Shown here: positions 47,066 through 57,301 of the stretch, one piece after another
Position numbering within the stretch: the first letter of the stretch is position 1
How the letters are laid out: each line of letters starts with the position of its first letter
Assembly: GCA_028344575.1 (NCBI GenBank)
Contig: JAOMBO010000002.1
Span: 62,001 to 126,000, forward strand
Length of the DNA: 64,000 nucleotides
Direction of reading: 5' to 3'
Origin: Candidatus Nitrosopelagicus sp.
GTDB lineage: Archaea; Thermoproteota; Nitrososphaeria; Nitrososphaerales; Nitrosopumilaceae
Made by a program: the position numbers and the translations under genes
The notes under the pieces: generated by a model
Databases searched by the model: none
What the model was told of the DNA's origin: nothing
What the model saw: the letters and a program-made list of their open reading frames with translations, nothing else

Positions 47066-48994
47066 TTTTATAGCTTCTTGAACTTGTGGATAATGAGTTG
47101 TAACTCTATACATTCTATTAATTGCTGATGAAAGATTTTGGGATTTTCTTCTTTCTCCATGATTAACAAGAACTCTACGAAGTTTTGGTCTTAATCTTTG
47201 CACATATGACATTAATTGATTATAATCACTATGACCGCTAAATCCTTCTAGTTTTTCTGTACCACAATTAATTGAAACAACTTCAACTTTTCCATCTCTA
47301 CCCATAATTGTTACCTGTCTTGCACCATCCATTACCCTTCGTCCTAAAGTTCCATTTACTTGATAAGAGACGAAAAGAATCTTATTTTTTGGGTTTGGTG
47401 CAAAGTTTCTGAAGTATTCTAAAACGGGACCACCTTCAAGCATTCCAGATGTAGCAATTACAATACATGGTGAATCTTCTCTTAGAGGTTCATCTCGTCC
47501 GTCTGCATGTTCAATATTTGTGAAATATTCCGAATCAAATGGATTATCGTCTGTTTCTAAAATTTTCTGTTTCAGTGATCTCTCAAGATACTCAGGATGT
47601 GCTTCATGAATTGCAGTAGCTTCCTGAATCATTCCTTCCATGAAGACAGGTGATTCTGTTAATTGACCAGATTTCATATACTTGTCAATAACCATCATCA
47701 GTTCTTGTGCACGTCCTACAGCAGGAATTGGAATGAGAACTTTTCCACCACCTTTTAGAATTTCATTTACAGATTTGATAAATGCCCCTTCAACTTCTTC
47801 TCTTGTTGGTTGAATGTCTTCTTTTGCACCGTATGTACTTTCAACTAGTAATGTTTCAACACGTGGAAATCTTGTATCAGCACTTTCTAAAAGCATACTT
47901 TTTCCATATTTAATATCACCAGAATAAACAAAATTATGATCACCATTACCAATATGAAAGTGACATGATGCAGAACCTAAGATATGACCTGCGTTTGCTA
48001 ATACAAGTTTGATATCAGGTGAAATATCTGTGACAGTTCCATATGAAAGACCGATTGTTTGTCTCATAATTTGATGTACATCTCTTTCTGCATACATTGG
48101 TGTTCGTCCTTGTGCACCTGCAACCTTGATTGCATCTAATTGAATCAAATTCATCATAGGAAGGGTTGGTTCAGTACAATAAATTGGTCCTTTGTACCCA
48201 TATTTTGTTAATACAGGGAGAAATCCCGTATGATCCAAATGGGCATGACCAATTACAATTGCATCTAACTCATCTAATGAAATATTTGCCCAGTCTAAAC
48301 GAGGAAATGCTTCAGAAGGAGTTCTCGCACCAGGGTTGATGCCACAATCAATTAGCACCTTACTATCTGGAGTAGTCAAAAGCATACAGGAACGTCCGAC
48401 CTGTCCAAATCCACCTAATGTTAGTAATGATACCTCAGATTTTTGTACTAGTCTAGGTCTAAAGATTTCCTCTCCAACAGATTTTAGTTGTTTTGCTCTT
48501 TCTGCAGATGAGATTTTTAATTGATAATTGATTGATTTGATTGTGTTAGATGGTTTTGTAGTTGATTTTTTTATTCTTAATCTCCAACCGGTTTGTTCAG
48601 TAACTTCCGTATGATTAAATTCTTCTGCATTTCTTTGACAAAGCCATGGTCTTTTTAGCTCAATTGAAACCTCACCTGTTGCAGTATCAAAAAATGTAGC
48701 CTCTAATCCAGCATCATCTGGAACTAAATTATCTAAAATTTTTCTTGCATCTTCTTCAGACTTTCGAATTTTTTCATCAGTTCGTATTACAATTCGTTTC
48801 TTGATTTGGTTTACTAGATTGGATATGATTTCATTATTTTCCATCAAAAAGCGCGGTGTATCAGTATAGAGAGCAATACGAGGACCCTCATAATCAATTT
48901 TCGTAACATTTGCATCTTTGGGTATACTTGTCAGTATGGTCGCCATTATATTCTGGCTAGATTGATCTGCTTGCTGCTGTTGTTTTTTTTGCAA
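47057..48994 (-). CDS. aCPSF1 beta-CASP ribonuclease with KH domain
   Basis: GGFGQVGRSCMLL, IGHAHLDHTGFLP, SGDIKYGKS, GFSGHSDYNQLM. Confidence 0.94.
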   Translation of the reverse strand: MQKKQQQQADQSSQNIMATILTSIPKDANVTKIDYEGPRIALYTDTPRFLMENNEIISNLVNQIKKRIVIRTDEKIRKSEEDARKILDNLVPDDAGLEATFFDTATGEVSIELKRPWLCQRNAEEFNHTEVTEQTGWRLRIKKSTTKPSNTIKSINYQLKISSAERAKQLKSVGEEIFRPRLVQKSEVSLLTLGGFGQVGRSCMLLTTPDSKVLIDCGINPGARTPSEAFPRLDWANISLDELDAIVIGHAHLDHTGFLPVLTKYGYKGPIYCTEPTLPMMNLIQLDAIKVAGAQGRTPMYAERDVHQIMRQTIGLSYGTVTDISPDIKLVLANAGHILGSASCHFHIGNGDHNFVYSGDIKYGKSMLLESADTRFPRVETLLVESTYGAKEDIQPTREEVEGAFIKSVNEILKGGGKVLIPIPAVGRAQELMMVIDKYMKSGQLTESPVFMEGMIQEATAIHEAHPEYLERSLKQKILETDDNPFDSEYFTNIEHADGRDEPLREDSPCIVIATSGMLEGGPVLEYFRNFAPNPKNKILFVSYQVNGTLGRRVMDGARQVTIMGRDGKVEVVSINCGTEKLEGFSGHSDYNQLMSYVQRLRPKLRRVLVNHGERRKSQNLSSAINRMYRVTTHYPQVQEAIKLF

Positions 48995-48999
48995 TTATT

Positions 49000-49632
49000 T
49001 TAAAGAGGAAGTACTGCTTTCTTTTGTTCTTCTGTTAAAAGACGGAATCCATTTTTATCAACCAGTGCTATATTGATTCCATCGCCGGTTCCAATATTTC
49101 GTGTTATGGCTGCTTTGACTGCACGTAGTGCAACATTTTTTGCATCTTCGAGTGTCAAATCTTTGTGGTATTCTTCTTCTAACAGACCATATGCAACTGG
49201 AGAACCACTACCAGTTGTTACATAATTTTTATTTTCTACAGAGCCAAACATGTCGATATTAAATAAAGCAGGACCTTTTGCATCAACGCCACCTACTAAG
49301 ATGTCTGCAATGAATGGATAACCTCTGTTTTGATGGAACATTAAAGAGGTTAGTCTTGCTAATGAGTTAACTGGAATAGGTTCTTGATTTTGAATTCTAT
49401 GTAAATTTGCATGATAACGTAATACATCTACAATGTTTTGTGCATCTGCTACACCACCTGCTAAAGTAAGACCAACATGTTGTTCAATTTTTTGAATTTT
49501 CATTGTATTGTTATTTGCAATGAAATATCCTGCGCTTGCTCTCATGTCTGCACATAAGACTACACCGTCTGTAGCCTTGATACCTACAGTGGTTGTTCCG
49601 TGTAATATTTTTTCTTCAACATTGTTTGACAT
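49000..49632 (-). CDS. psmB: Proteasome beta subunit
   Basis: TTTVGIKATDGVVLCADMRASAGYFIANNNTMKI; start likely MSNNVEEK. Confidence 0.94.
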   Translation of the reverse strand: MSNNVEEKILHGTTTVGIKATDGVVLCADMRASAGYFIANNNTMKIQKIEQHVGLTLAGGVADAQNIVDVLRYHANLHRIQNQEPIPVNSLARLTSLMFHQNRGYPFIADILVGGVDAKGPALFNIDMFGSVENKNYVTTGSGSPVAYGLLEEEYHKDLTLEDAKNVALRAVKAAITRNIGTGDGINIALVDKNGFRLLTEEQKKAVLPL

Positions 49633-49706
49633 AAGTTTAACCTCGTTTTGAGATAATATCAATGATATTAGACCCTTTTAAATAACTTTGTCATAGGATC
49701 GAAGTA

Positions 49707-50762
49707 TTGAACAAGAAGGTTAAGTCCCACACAATGGAGCTTCCAAGACAGATTGTTGTTGGTGAAAAGAACATAGGACAAGTTGGAGAATTTTTACGAT
49801 CACTTTCTAATCCAAAAAAAGTTTCAATAATTTCTGGGAAAAATGTAAAGAAAATAATTGGAAAAGAGATCGACAAGTCATTAAAAAATGCAAAAATTTC
49901 AGCTGTTTGGCATTTAGCAAAATCAAATCAAGTAAAAGAAACTGACGTGATACAAAAAAAAGTCAAATTAACAAAAAGTGACATAATCATAGGTTTAGGA
50001 GGAGGACGCTCAGTAGATGTTGCAAAATTATGTGCATTTAATCTAAAAAAACCATTTGTTAGTATACCTACCTCTGCATCACATGACGGTATTGCAAGTC
50101 CATTTGTTTCAGTTAGAGGTGAAAAACCACATTCGCTGGTTGCAACTGCACCTCTAGGTGTATTTGTTGATTTAGACATAATCAAAAAAGCCCCTAAAAA
50201 ATTACTGGCAAGTGGATGTGGAGATTTGATGGCAAAGGTAACTGCAGTTCATGATTGGGAGTTAGGTCGTGATAAGGTAGGAGAATATTATGGAAGATAT
50301 TCAGCAAACCTTGCTTCAATGAGTGCAGAAATATTAATTGAAAGTGCAGAAAATTTTTCAAAAAATAAAATTGATGTTAGAATAATAGTTGAAGCATTAA
50401 TCAGTGCAGGAGTTGCATCATGCATTGCAGGAAGTAGTAGACCTTGTTCAGGTGCAGAACATCTATTTTCACATGCAATTGATCATTTAGAATTTGGAAT
50501 TGGATTACATGGTGAAAAATGTGGTATAGGTTCTATAATGATTGCAAAGTTACAAGGACAAAACTGGAAAAAAATTGTAAAAACTTTGAAGAACTCGGGT
50601 GCACCAACTACAGCAAAAGAGATTGGATTAAAACCAAAGATTTTAGCAAAAGCATTAGTTATCGCACAATCATTACGACCTGAGAGATATACAATACTAA
50701 AAGAAGTTAAAATGACTGAAAAAGATGCATTAAAGCTTGCAAAAAGTACAGGCGTTCTATAA
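49707..50762 (+). CDS. egsA: sn-glycerol-1-phosphate dehydrogenase
   Basis: GLGGGRSVDVAKL, VSIPTSASHDGIASPFVS, SGAEHLFSHAIDH. Confidence 0.93.
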   Translation: MNKKVKSHTMELPRQIVVGEKNIGQVGEFLRSLSNPKKVSIISGKNVKKIIGKEIDKSLKNAKISAVWHLAKSNQVKETDVIQKKVKLTKSDIIIGLGGGRSVDVAKLCAFNLKKPFVSIPTSASHDGIASPFVSVRGEKPHSLVATAPLGVFVDLDIIKKAPKKLLASGCGDLMAKVTAVHDWELGRDKVGEYYGRYSANLASMSAEILIESAENFSKNKIDVRIIVEALISAGVASCIAGSSRPCSGAEHLFSHAIDHLEFGIGLHGEKCGIGSIMIAKLQGQNWKKIVKTLKNSGAPTTAKEIGLKPKILAKALVIAQSLRPERYTILKEVKMTEKDALKLAKSTGVL

Positions 50763-51518
50763 TTATTTAGATTTTTTTTCAGCAGGTTTTGCTGGTTTGT
50801 CTTCTTTTTTGGCTGGTTTGTCTTCTTTTTTGGCTGTTTTATTTTCGTATGATTCTACAAAATTTACTTTCCCAAGTGATGGAACAAATTTGAACAAGTC
50901 CATCTGAGTGAAGTGTTTGATAATTGCTAATCCATCTGCTCTAAAAATTTCTTCAGGAATTGTGATTTCTACTACATTACCAGTTTTTTTGAAATTGATT
51001 TGATCATTTTCTACAGGTAATCTTGATTTTAAAATTTCAGATATTTTATCATCGTCTGTATCAAGAGATTTTTTTACGTTAACATCATAGATGATTGTTT
51101 TTCCTGCAAATCTATGATTGTAATCAATTTGAACTCTACCTGAACCGATGAAACGAATAATTCCTTTTTTGTTATCAATTTCTACGGTATCACCTACGGA
51201 TACTTTTTCTTGATCTTCTCCAAGTTTTCTCAGAGGAATCATTCTGACTTTGCCTTTGTCTCTTGCACCAAATCCTTTTTCAGCAGAAACTTCGATTGTC
51301 TTTTTTTCACCTTCTTTTGTTTCAGGTAAAGCATCGTCTAGTCCTTTGAGAACCCATGCTTCTCCAACAGAAACAAGTTTTGGCATATATTTTAGATTAG
51401 GATCATGAATTGAATGTTTTTTTGCTTCTTCCTCATTTGTGCTTTCAAAAACTTCTCCGCTATCTTTGATCTTAGCAGTATAATCAAGTAAAATTAATTG
51501 TCCTTTTTTGAATGTCAA
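50763..51518 (-). CDS. FKBP-type peptidyl-prolyl isomerase with Lys-rich repeat tail
   Basis: ILLDYTAKIKDSGEVFEST...GLDDALPETKEGEKKTIEV. Confidence 0.9.
   Translation of the reverse strand: MTFKKGQLILLDYTAKIKDSGEVFESTNEEEAKKHSIHDPNLKYMPKLVSVGEAWVLKGLDDALPETKEGEKKTIEVSAEKGFGARDKGKVRMIPLRKLGEDQEKVSVGDTVEIDNKKGIIRFIGSGRVQIDYNHRFAGKTIIYDVNVKKSLDTDDDKISEILKSRLPVENDQINFKKTGNVVEITIPEEIFRADGLAIIKHFTQMDLFKFVPSLGKVNFVESYENKTAKKEDKPAKKEDKPAKPAEKKSK
50791..50832 (-). repeat. Two perfect 21-bp tandem units encoding the KKEDKPA tail
   Basis: GCTGGTTTGTCTTCTTTTTTG repeated at 50791 and 50812. Confidence 0.85.
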
Positions 51519-51549
51519 CGTTGTCGATTTTGAATTTCCTTATATTAAG

Positions 51550-52704
51550 CTAAAGGGAATCAAGTGGCTTTAGTTTTTCTTCAGCTACCTTAAGACCTGC
51601 TTGAGCGTCAGTATCATAACCCATCATTGTTAATGTTGATGCAATTCCAGATATACATCTCATAACATGATAACGATCAACTTCACCCATACAGCCAACT
51701 CTGAAAACTTTACCTTTTAGATTTCCAAATCCACCTGCTACTAAGATTCTGAATTTTTTTGCTAATGTATCTCTGAATATTTTATCTTCTAGTCCATCTA
51801 GATAATTTAATGCAATTACAACTGTAGAACGAGAGTTTTCATCAGCAAACGGAGATAATCCAATTGCAGATAGACCAGAATAGAGTGCATCAGAGCATGT
51901 TCTATGTCTTTGAATTCTTTTTTCCATTCCTTCTTCTAAGATTATTCTCATTGCTTCTCTGTATGCATAAAGAACTGGTAACGCAGGAGTAAATGGTGTA
52001 TGTTTTGCCTCTTCATAATATTTGAAGTATCTTGGTAAATTGAAGTACATTGTATTAGGTGGATTTGCTTCCATGTATTTTCTGGTTCTACCATTAATAC
52101 AAATTGGTGATATTCCAGGTGGACATGCAAATGCTTTTTGTGCACCAGTCATTGCAATATCAATTCCCCATTTGTCCATGTGAAGTTCTTCTCCACCAAC
52201 AATTGATACACCATCTAAAACATAATAGGAATCGTTTCTTGATGTCAAGTCTTTAATTCTATCAAGATAATTAATCATGGTTCCAGTTGATGTTTCATTC
52301 CAAACACAGTAAAATGCTTTAACATCTTTATTGTTATCAAATGCTTCTTTTACTTGATCATAAGTTGCATTTATTCCAGGTTCAGTTTCAATTCTAATTG
52401 TTTGACCGCCTGCCCATTCAATTTGTTGTGCTAAACGAGTACTAAATTCTCCATTAACTGGAATTATTACTTTATCATCTTTTTTAATTAAATTTACAAC
52501 AGAACATTCAGTTGCACCTGTACCTGAAGCAGAAAGACATACTGCATCGCCTTCAGTTTCAAATATTTTTTTTGTATTGTTAACACATTCTTCGTATAGT
52601 TCAACGAAATCATCACTTCTATGATTAATTGATGGAGTAACCATTGCACGTGTAACACGTTCTGGTACGTTTGTTGGACCCGGTAACATTACTAAATATT
52701 CCAA
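51550..52704 (-). CDS. Class V aminotransferase (alanine-glyoxylate/serine-pyruvate type)
   Basis: MLPGPTNVPERVTRAM...NHRSDDF; SIVGGEELHMDKWGIDIAMTGAQKAFACPPG. Confidence 0.9.
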   Translation of the reverse strand: MEYLVMLPGPTNVPERVTRAMVTPSINHRSDDFVELYEECVNNTKKIFETEGDAVCLSASGTGATECSVVNLIKKDDKVIIPVNGEFSTRLAQQIEWAGGQTIRIETEPGINATYDQVKEAFDNNKDVKAFYCVWNETSTGTMINYLDRIKDLTSRNDSYYVLDGVSIVGGEELHMDKWGIDIAMTGAQKAFACPPGISPICINGRTRKYMEANPPNTMYFNLPRYFKYYEEAKHTPFTPALPVLYAYREAMRIILEEGMEKRIQRHRTCSDALYSGLSAIGLSPFADENSRSTVVIALNYLDGLEDKIFRDTLAKKFRILVAGGFGNLKGKVFRVGCMGEVDRYHVMRCISGIASTLTMMGYDTDAQAGLKVAEEKLKPLDSL

Positions 52705-52748
52705 ATTCTATATCTCCTAAGCTTGAGATGTTTGGAGGTTATTTATAA

Positions 52749-53243
52749 TTAAAGATCTGACAATCGTTTTTTTGGATCAATTTCAGACAAAACGTCTACT
52801 GTTCCTGAAGGAAGAAACTGTTTCCAGTTTTGATCGGTTAAGATGAGATTTCGAATATTTGTTCCTGATAAATCACTACGTGATTTCAGTTCTACAGAAA
52901 TAATTGATTTTCCTCTTTTACCATAAAGCTCATGAGTAAAATCATCATTGGAAAAAACGACATCATATTCAGGAATTATTTCATCTACAAGATGTGTCCA
53001 TTTAGAATGATCATCAACATCAGGGATATAGTGTAATGATAATTTTTTTTGTAATTCACTATCTATAGATGATAAAATCATCTTTTTTCTTTCATCAGCA
53101 GTGAAAGGATTTCTTTCTTCATGGCTCTTGTTTGAGCTGCCTATTCCAACATGAAGATGCTCAACTTTACCCAATGCAAATTTTATTGCTTCTAAGTGGC
53201 CTAAATGAAATGGTTGGAATCTACCTATTAGAAATCCAATCAT
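52749..53243 (-). CDS. nadM: Nicotinamide-nucleotide adenylyltransferase (archaeal)
   Basis: GRFQPFHLGHLEAIKFAL ... SGTNIRNLI. Confidence 0.88.
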   Translation of the reverse strand: MIGFLIGRFQPFHLGHLEAIKFALGKVEHLHVGIGSSNKSHEERNPFTADERKKMILSSIDSELQKKLSLHYIPDVDDHSKWTHLVDEIIPEYDVVFSNDDFTHELYGKRGKSIISVELKSRSDLSGTNIRNLILTDQNWKQFLPSGTVDVLSEIDPKKRLSDL

Positions 53244-53740
53244 AATTGCCCGCCAGCATTGAGTACTGATGCTAAGAATAGAATTATGATAGATAAAACA
53301 ACAGTTACCTCTCCCAGTATGATAATTTTTTTTCTTAATTTTTGCAATTCTTCTTGTGGCATTTCTTTAGCAATAATTTTGTCTTCAACATCTTTTCTAA
53401 TTATTCTCACATGAACAGCGTATAGAACTAACAATGCGGCAACCAAAATCATTTTAATAATTAAAACATGACCATAACTAGTTTCATACAAAATATCAGA
53501 TTTTTGTAGTACAAGATGTGCTTGATACATTCCTGTTGCAATTAAGATAAACAAAGCTGGTAAGGCTAATTTGTTAAAGCGCCTACCAACTTGTACCATC
53601 AATTGTATTCTTTCCTCAACAGGCATTGACATTTTTTTTAAAATTGGTGCAAATACCACACCTATGAATAAGGAACCACCAACCCAAATTGCTGCACTTG
53701 TAATGTGAATCCATGTTAGTAATGCTTGCTCTAGTGCCAT
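53240..53740 (-). CDS. CopD-like membrane protein
   Basis: LLTWIHITSAAIWVGGSLFIGVVFAP; multiple TMs. Confidence 0.75.
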   Translation of the reverse strand: MALEQALLTWIHITSAAIWVGGSLFIGVVFAPILKKMSMPVEERIQLMVQVGRRFNKLALPALFILIATGMYQAHLVLQKSDILYETSYGHVLIIKMILVAALLVLYAVHVRIIRKDVEDKIIAKEMPQEELQKLRKKIIILGEVTVVLSIIILFLASVLNAGGQL

Positions 53741-53810
53741 GACAATTAATGATTAGAACTCTATTTGACTCTTAACAAGGTTTTTTAGTATAAAACCTAA
53801 AAAAATTATA

Positions 53811-54305
53811 ATGAATCCACCAGGTCGTTCGATACTTGTTATTGCAATTCTTGCATTGTTAGGAATGATGGGAGGAATTGTTTATTATGCAAGTTTGGAT
53901 AATGACGATCTTTCTATGGCTACAATTGAATTAGAATCTGTTGAACTAACTGATGTTAACAGTGTTGAAAGTCGTGCAACATTAAAAGTAACATTTCTAG
54001 TTGCAAATCCAGGTGAAGTTACAGTTACTGTACCAGTAATTACATATCGATTGTATGCTGATGGAAGTGAAATTGGAAGTGGAACCTACTCAACAGAAGA
54101 TGTGGCAATGCCAGGTCGTGCAGCATTTTACCCTGATGCAGAAATTCCATTAAAAAATAAATTAACTATTGTAATGTCAGAAATGAATGAAACAGTCTAT
54201 AAGAAAATAGTCAGTGGACAAGTTATACAATATGCTGCAACAGGACAAATGACTGTAGAATCAGCATGGAGTATTGTAGAATTAGATTTCGATACTAGGT
54301 CTTAA
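53811..54305 (+). CDS. LEA14/WHy-like membrane-anchored protein
   Basis: IELESVELTDVNSVESRATLKVTFLVANPG, parallels 758..1309. Confidence 0.6.
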   Translation: MNPPGRSILVIAILALLGMMGGIVYYASLDNDDLSMATIELESVELTDVNSVESRATLKVTFLVANPGEVTVTVPVITYRLYADGSEIGSGTYSTEDVAMPGRAAFYPDAEIPLKNKLTIVMSEMNETVYKKIVSGQVIQYAATGQMTVESAWSIVELDFDTRS

Positions 54306-54320
54306 TTTTAAAATTAAAAG

Positions 54321-54395
54321 TGGGCCTGGAGTGATTTGAACACTCGATCACTGCCATGTCGAGGCAGCATCATAACCAAACTAGACCACAAGCCC
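54321..54395 (-). tRNA. tRNA-Val (GAC)
   Basis: Reverse strand GGGCTTG..CAGGCCC acceptor, CTGCC-TCGACAT-GGCAG anticodon arm, GAGTG-TTCAAAT-CACTC T arm. Confidence 0.85.
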
Positions 54396-54460
54396 ACGAA
54401 TTAAAAATTCTGAAAGAACATTATTAACGTTTAAGAGATGTTGAAAGTGAGGCTAGAAAA

Positions 54461-55165
54461 TTGAGCGACGAATTTACAGATGATGAAAAGGCTGGATTTT
54501 ACAAAGCAATCTACTCTAGAAGAGATGTTAGATCACATTTTACACAAGAATCGATTAAGGAAGAAACATTAACAAAAATTCTTCATGCCGCACATCATGC
54601 ACCATCAGTTGGATTTTCACAGCCATGGAACTTTATTTTGATTAAAGACATGAAAACTAAACAAAAAGTCAAAGAATCTTTCCAAAAAGAACATGAACGA
54701 GCATCAAAATTAGTTGAAGACCCAAAAAGATCTGAGTATCTTTCGATGAAATTAGAAGGTATAATGGAATCAGATGTCAACGTTTGTGTTACATATGATC
54801 CAACAAAATTTGGGCCATTCATCATAGGAACAACAAGTATACCAGAAGCAGGAATTTACAGTGTTTGTGGTGCTATACAGAACTTATGGTTGGCTGCACG
54901 AGCAGAAAATATTGGACTAGGTTGGGTTAGCATAGTATCTAATGATGTATTAAGAAAAGAATTGAATTTGCCTGAACATATTGTACCTGTTGCATATCTT
55001 TGTCTTGGTCATGTGACAAATTTTGAAACAAAACCAGATTTAGAACGTTCAGGGTGGCTTCCAAGATTAGAGCTGAAAGATGTGATTTATTTTGAAAAAT
55101 GGGAACAAAAAGAAGATGAATCTTGGAATATGATTCAAAAAATGATAAAATCCAATCTCAAGTAA
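54461..55165 (+). CDS. bluB: BluB-like nitroreductase-fold protein (5,6-dimethylbenzimidazole synthase)
   Basis: YSRRDVRSHFT...HAAHHAPSVGFSQPWNFILI; NIGLGWVSIV. Confidence 0.85.
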   Translation: MSDEFTDDEKAGFYKAIYSRRDVRSHFTQESIKEETLTKILHAAHHAPSVGFSQPWNFILIKDMKTKQKVKESFQKEHERASKLVEDPKRSEYLSMKLEGIMESDVNVCVTYDPTKFGPFIIGTTSIPEAGIYSVCGAIQNLWLAARAENIGLGWVSIVSNDVLRKELNLPEHIVPVAYLCLGHVTNFETKPDLERSGWLPRLELKDVIYFEKWEQKEDESWNMIQKMIKSNLK

Positions 55166-55195
55166 GCTTAAATTATTTCAAGTTATTTTTCTGCT

Positions 55196-55270
55196 GGGCT
55201 CGTGGCGCAGCATGGATAGCGCAGTAGCTTCCTAAGCTATAGGTCGAGGGATCGAAGCCCTTCGAGCCCG
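55196..55270 (+). tRNA. tRNA-Arg (CCU)
   Basis: GGGCTCG..CGAGCCC acceptor, GTAGC-TTCCTAA-GCTAT anticodon arm; T-run follows. Confidence 0.9.
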
Positions 55271-55310
55271 CTTTTTTATTACTTAAATTATGTACCAGTC
55301 GACAAGATAC

Positions 55311-55838
55311 ATGAAAGTTGTAGTTTTGTCTGGAAGCCCAAGAAAAAATGGTAATACGCAAATTATGATGAAACATGTTCTAGAATATGTAAATCAGAAA
55401 GATGTTGATGTGAAATTTATCAATCTAGCAGATGATGGTTTTGAGTCTTTCAAGGGTGCTGCTAATGAGGTAAATTACAAAGAAAAAACATTACAGGCTG
55501 CTAAAGATATCACAGAAGCTGATGTTTGGCTAGTAGGAATTCCAGTTTACAATTCCATGTTTAGTTCAGCCTTGAAAAATATTTTTGAGTTTATCAATTA
55601 TAAAGAAACTGAAGGAAAAACAGCAGGACTAGTAGTTGTTGCTGGTGGAATGATTAGCTTTGGAGATGTACAAACACTATTTACGCAATTAATGTCATAT
55701 TTCAGAGTAATAACAAATCCTACAGCTGTTTATTCAACAGGAGAAACAATTGTTGATGGAAAGATTACAGATAATGAAGTAAAATCTAGATTAAATGAAA
55801 TGGTAGATAAAACATTGGATCTAGCAAAAAGAAGTTAG
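55311..55838 (+). CDS. NAD(P)H-dependent FMN reductase/flavodoxin-like
   Basis: MKVVVLSGSPRKNGNTQIMMKHVLEYV; VWLVGIPVYNSMFSSALKNIFEFI. Confidence 0.9.
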   Translation: MKVVVLSGSPRKNGNTQIMMKHVLEYVNQKDVDVKFINLADDGFESFKGAANEVNYKEKTLQAAKDITEADVWLVGIPVYNSMFSSALKNIFEFINYKETEGKTAGLVVVAGGMISFGDVQTLFTQLMSYFRVITNPTAVYSTGETIVDGKITDNEVKSRLNEMVDKTLDLAKRS

Positions 55839-56242
55839 ATTAGATTTTTACCTGTAATTTGTATTGATTTGAAGATTTTAACTTCGTATTCACCTTCGTA
55901 CACTTTTACAACATTATTTCCATCTAGATTTCTTGCGCGAAATTTGTATTCATATGTGCCATCTTCATTCACATTAGTTTGTGCAAAATGAACTGGTTCA
56001 TCATTTTGATAAATTTGGAGAATTACAGGAAAACCTTCTGCATGATTATCTATTGTACCCTCAATGAACCCCCATGGCATTGTGTTATCAGAAGAAATGG
56101 ACATTGGTACAACTGTTTTTGTAAGTTGCACACCATCATTTGTAGAAAGTATAGTTGTGTTAGAATCAGCAAAGGATGGCGACATACCAATCAGTGCTAC
56201 TAGTACAAATAATCCAGCAAAAATTCCAATTTTGGTCTTCAT
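55835..56242 (-). CDS. Secreted beta-rich hypothetical protein
   Basis: Signal peptide; Ig-like beta pattern. Confidence 0.6.
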   Translation of the reverse strand: MKTKIGIFAGLFVLVALIGMSPSFADSNTTILSTNDGVQLTKTVVPMSISSDNTMPWGFIEGTIDNHAEGFPVILQIYQNDEPVHFAQTNVNEDGTYEYKFRARNLDGNNVVKVYEGEYEVKIFKSIQITGKNLI

Positions 56243-56291
56243 TAAAAAAAATATTGCATCAATAATATATTAAGATGACTGATAATTTATC

Positions 56292-56405
56292 ATGATGGAA
56301 ACTGAAAAATGTGAATGTGAATGTCACTTTGGAGGGGCAGAAAGTTGTCCAGGTTGTAAAAAGAATCACAATTTTGAATTCAAGTGTGAACACTGTAAAG
56401 AATAA
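56292..56405 (+). CDS. 37-aa Cys-rich small protein
   Basis: Read by hand: MMETEKCECECHFGGAESCPGCKKNHNFEFKCEHCKE. Confidence 0.5.
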   Translation: MMETEKCECECHFGGAESCPGCKKNHNFEFKCEHCKE

Positions 56406-56819
56406 TTATTTTTGTTGTGCTAACATCTTTAGATTATAAATTTCGGCGCGAATTGTTTCAATCTCAACTTTTGTCTTAAGATTCTCAATTTCACTTTTTA
56501 GATGTGTGATTTCATCATCTTTTGCGTCATGTATGTCAGAAAGATCCTTTTCCAAACCTAGTTTGTACGTAGTAATTTCTTTTTCTGTTAATTCATGGTT
56601 TTTTTTTTCATCATGATCATGAGATGTACCGTGATTGCGATCCGCTGCTAATTGTGCAATCCAGATTACAAACACCATAAACCACATGATTGGCACAGCC
56701 ATTGTGAAAATGAATGATAGTGACGGTGCAAAGTCAACTAATGGGAAGTATAATCCAGTCAAAACGATCGCCCATACACCTGAAACAAGTGTGGCAAGAT
56801 GGTTTCTTACATAACCCAT
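56406..56819 (-). CDS. Membrane protein with cytoplasmic coiled coil
   Basis: TM helices then DITHLKSEIENLKTKVEIETIRAEIYNLK. Confidence 0.6.
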   Translation of the reverse strand: MGYVRNHLATLVSGVWAIVLTGLYFPLVDFAPSLSFIFTMAVPIMWFMVFVIWIAQLAADRNHGTSHDHDEKKNHELTEKEITTYKLGLEKDLSDIHDAKDDEITHLKSEIENLKTKVEIETIRAEIYNLKMLAQQK

Positions 56820-56893
56820 TGTTGAACAAGAAAAATCTCCAAAATATAACGTTAATGGTAGATTTAGAACTAGTTCAATATAGAAAAGGGGAA

Positions 56894-57166
56894 TTATTGC
56901 TCTGCAGGAACTTCTACAGTAGCAGTTGATGTTTTAGTATCAGATTGTAGTATTTGTATTTTCTCTAAAAGTTCATTTCTCAAATCACGAGCAACTCTTC
57001 TTACAGTTGGTCTTGGAACTCCTAGTTCGTCAACTACTTTAGTATAGATGTCTTGTTTGTCTGTAACACCTTTATCAAGCAAAGAATTGATTGCTGCTTT
57101 GATTACAGTGCTTTGATTAGTACGATTCACAAGGATCGTGTAATACTGATCTATATAAAATTTCAA
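56894..57166 (-). CDS. Conserved HTH-like protein
   Basis: DKQDIYTKVVDELGVPRPTVRRVARDLRNELLEKI. Confidence 0.7.
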   Translation of the reverse strand: MKFYIDQYYTILVNRTNQSTVIKAAINSLLDKGVTDKQDIYTKVVDELGVPRPTVRRVARDLRNELLEKIQILQSDTKTSTATVEVPAEQ

Positions 57167-57301
57167 TTAACAAAATTATAGAAACGTCATTCGCAGTTTG
57201 TGGAAAAGAAATCATGAAATTATTACAATGATAAAAGGCTTTCATTGGAAAAATAATTAGTGATCAAAAGGTTATTATGATAATCGCATGTCGTTGCGAC
57301 A

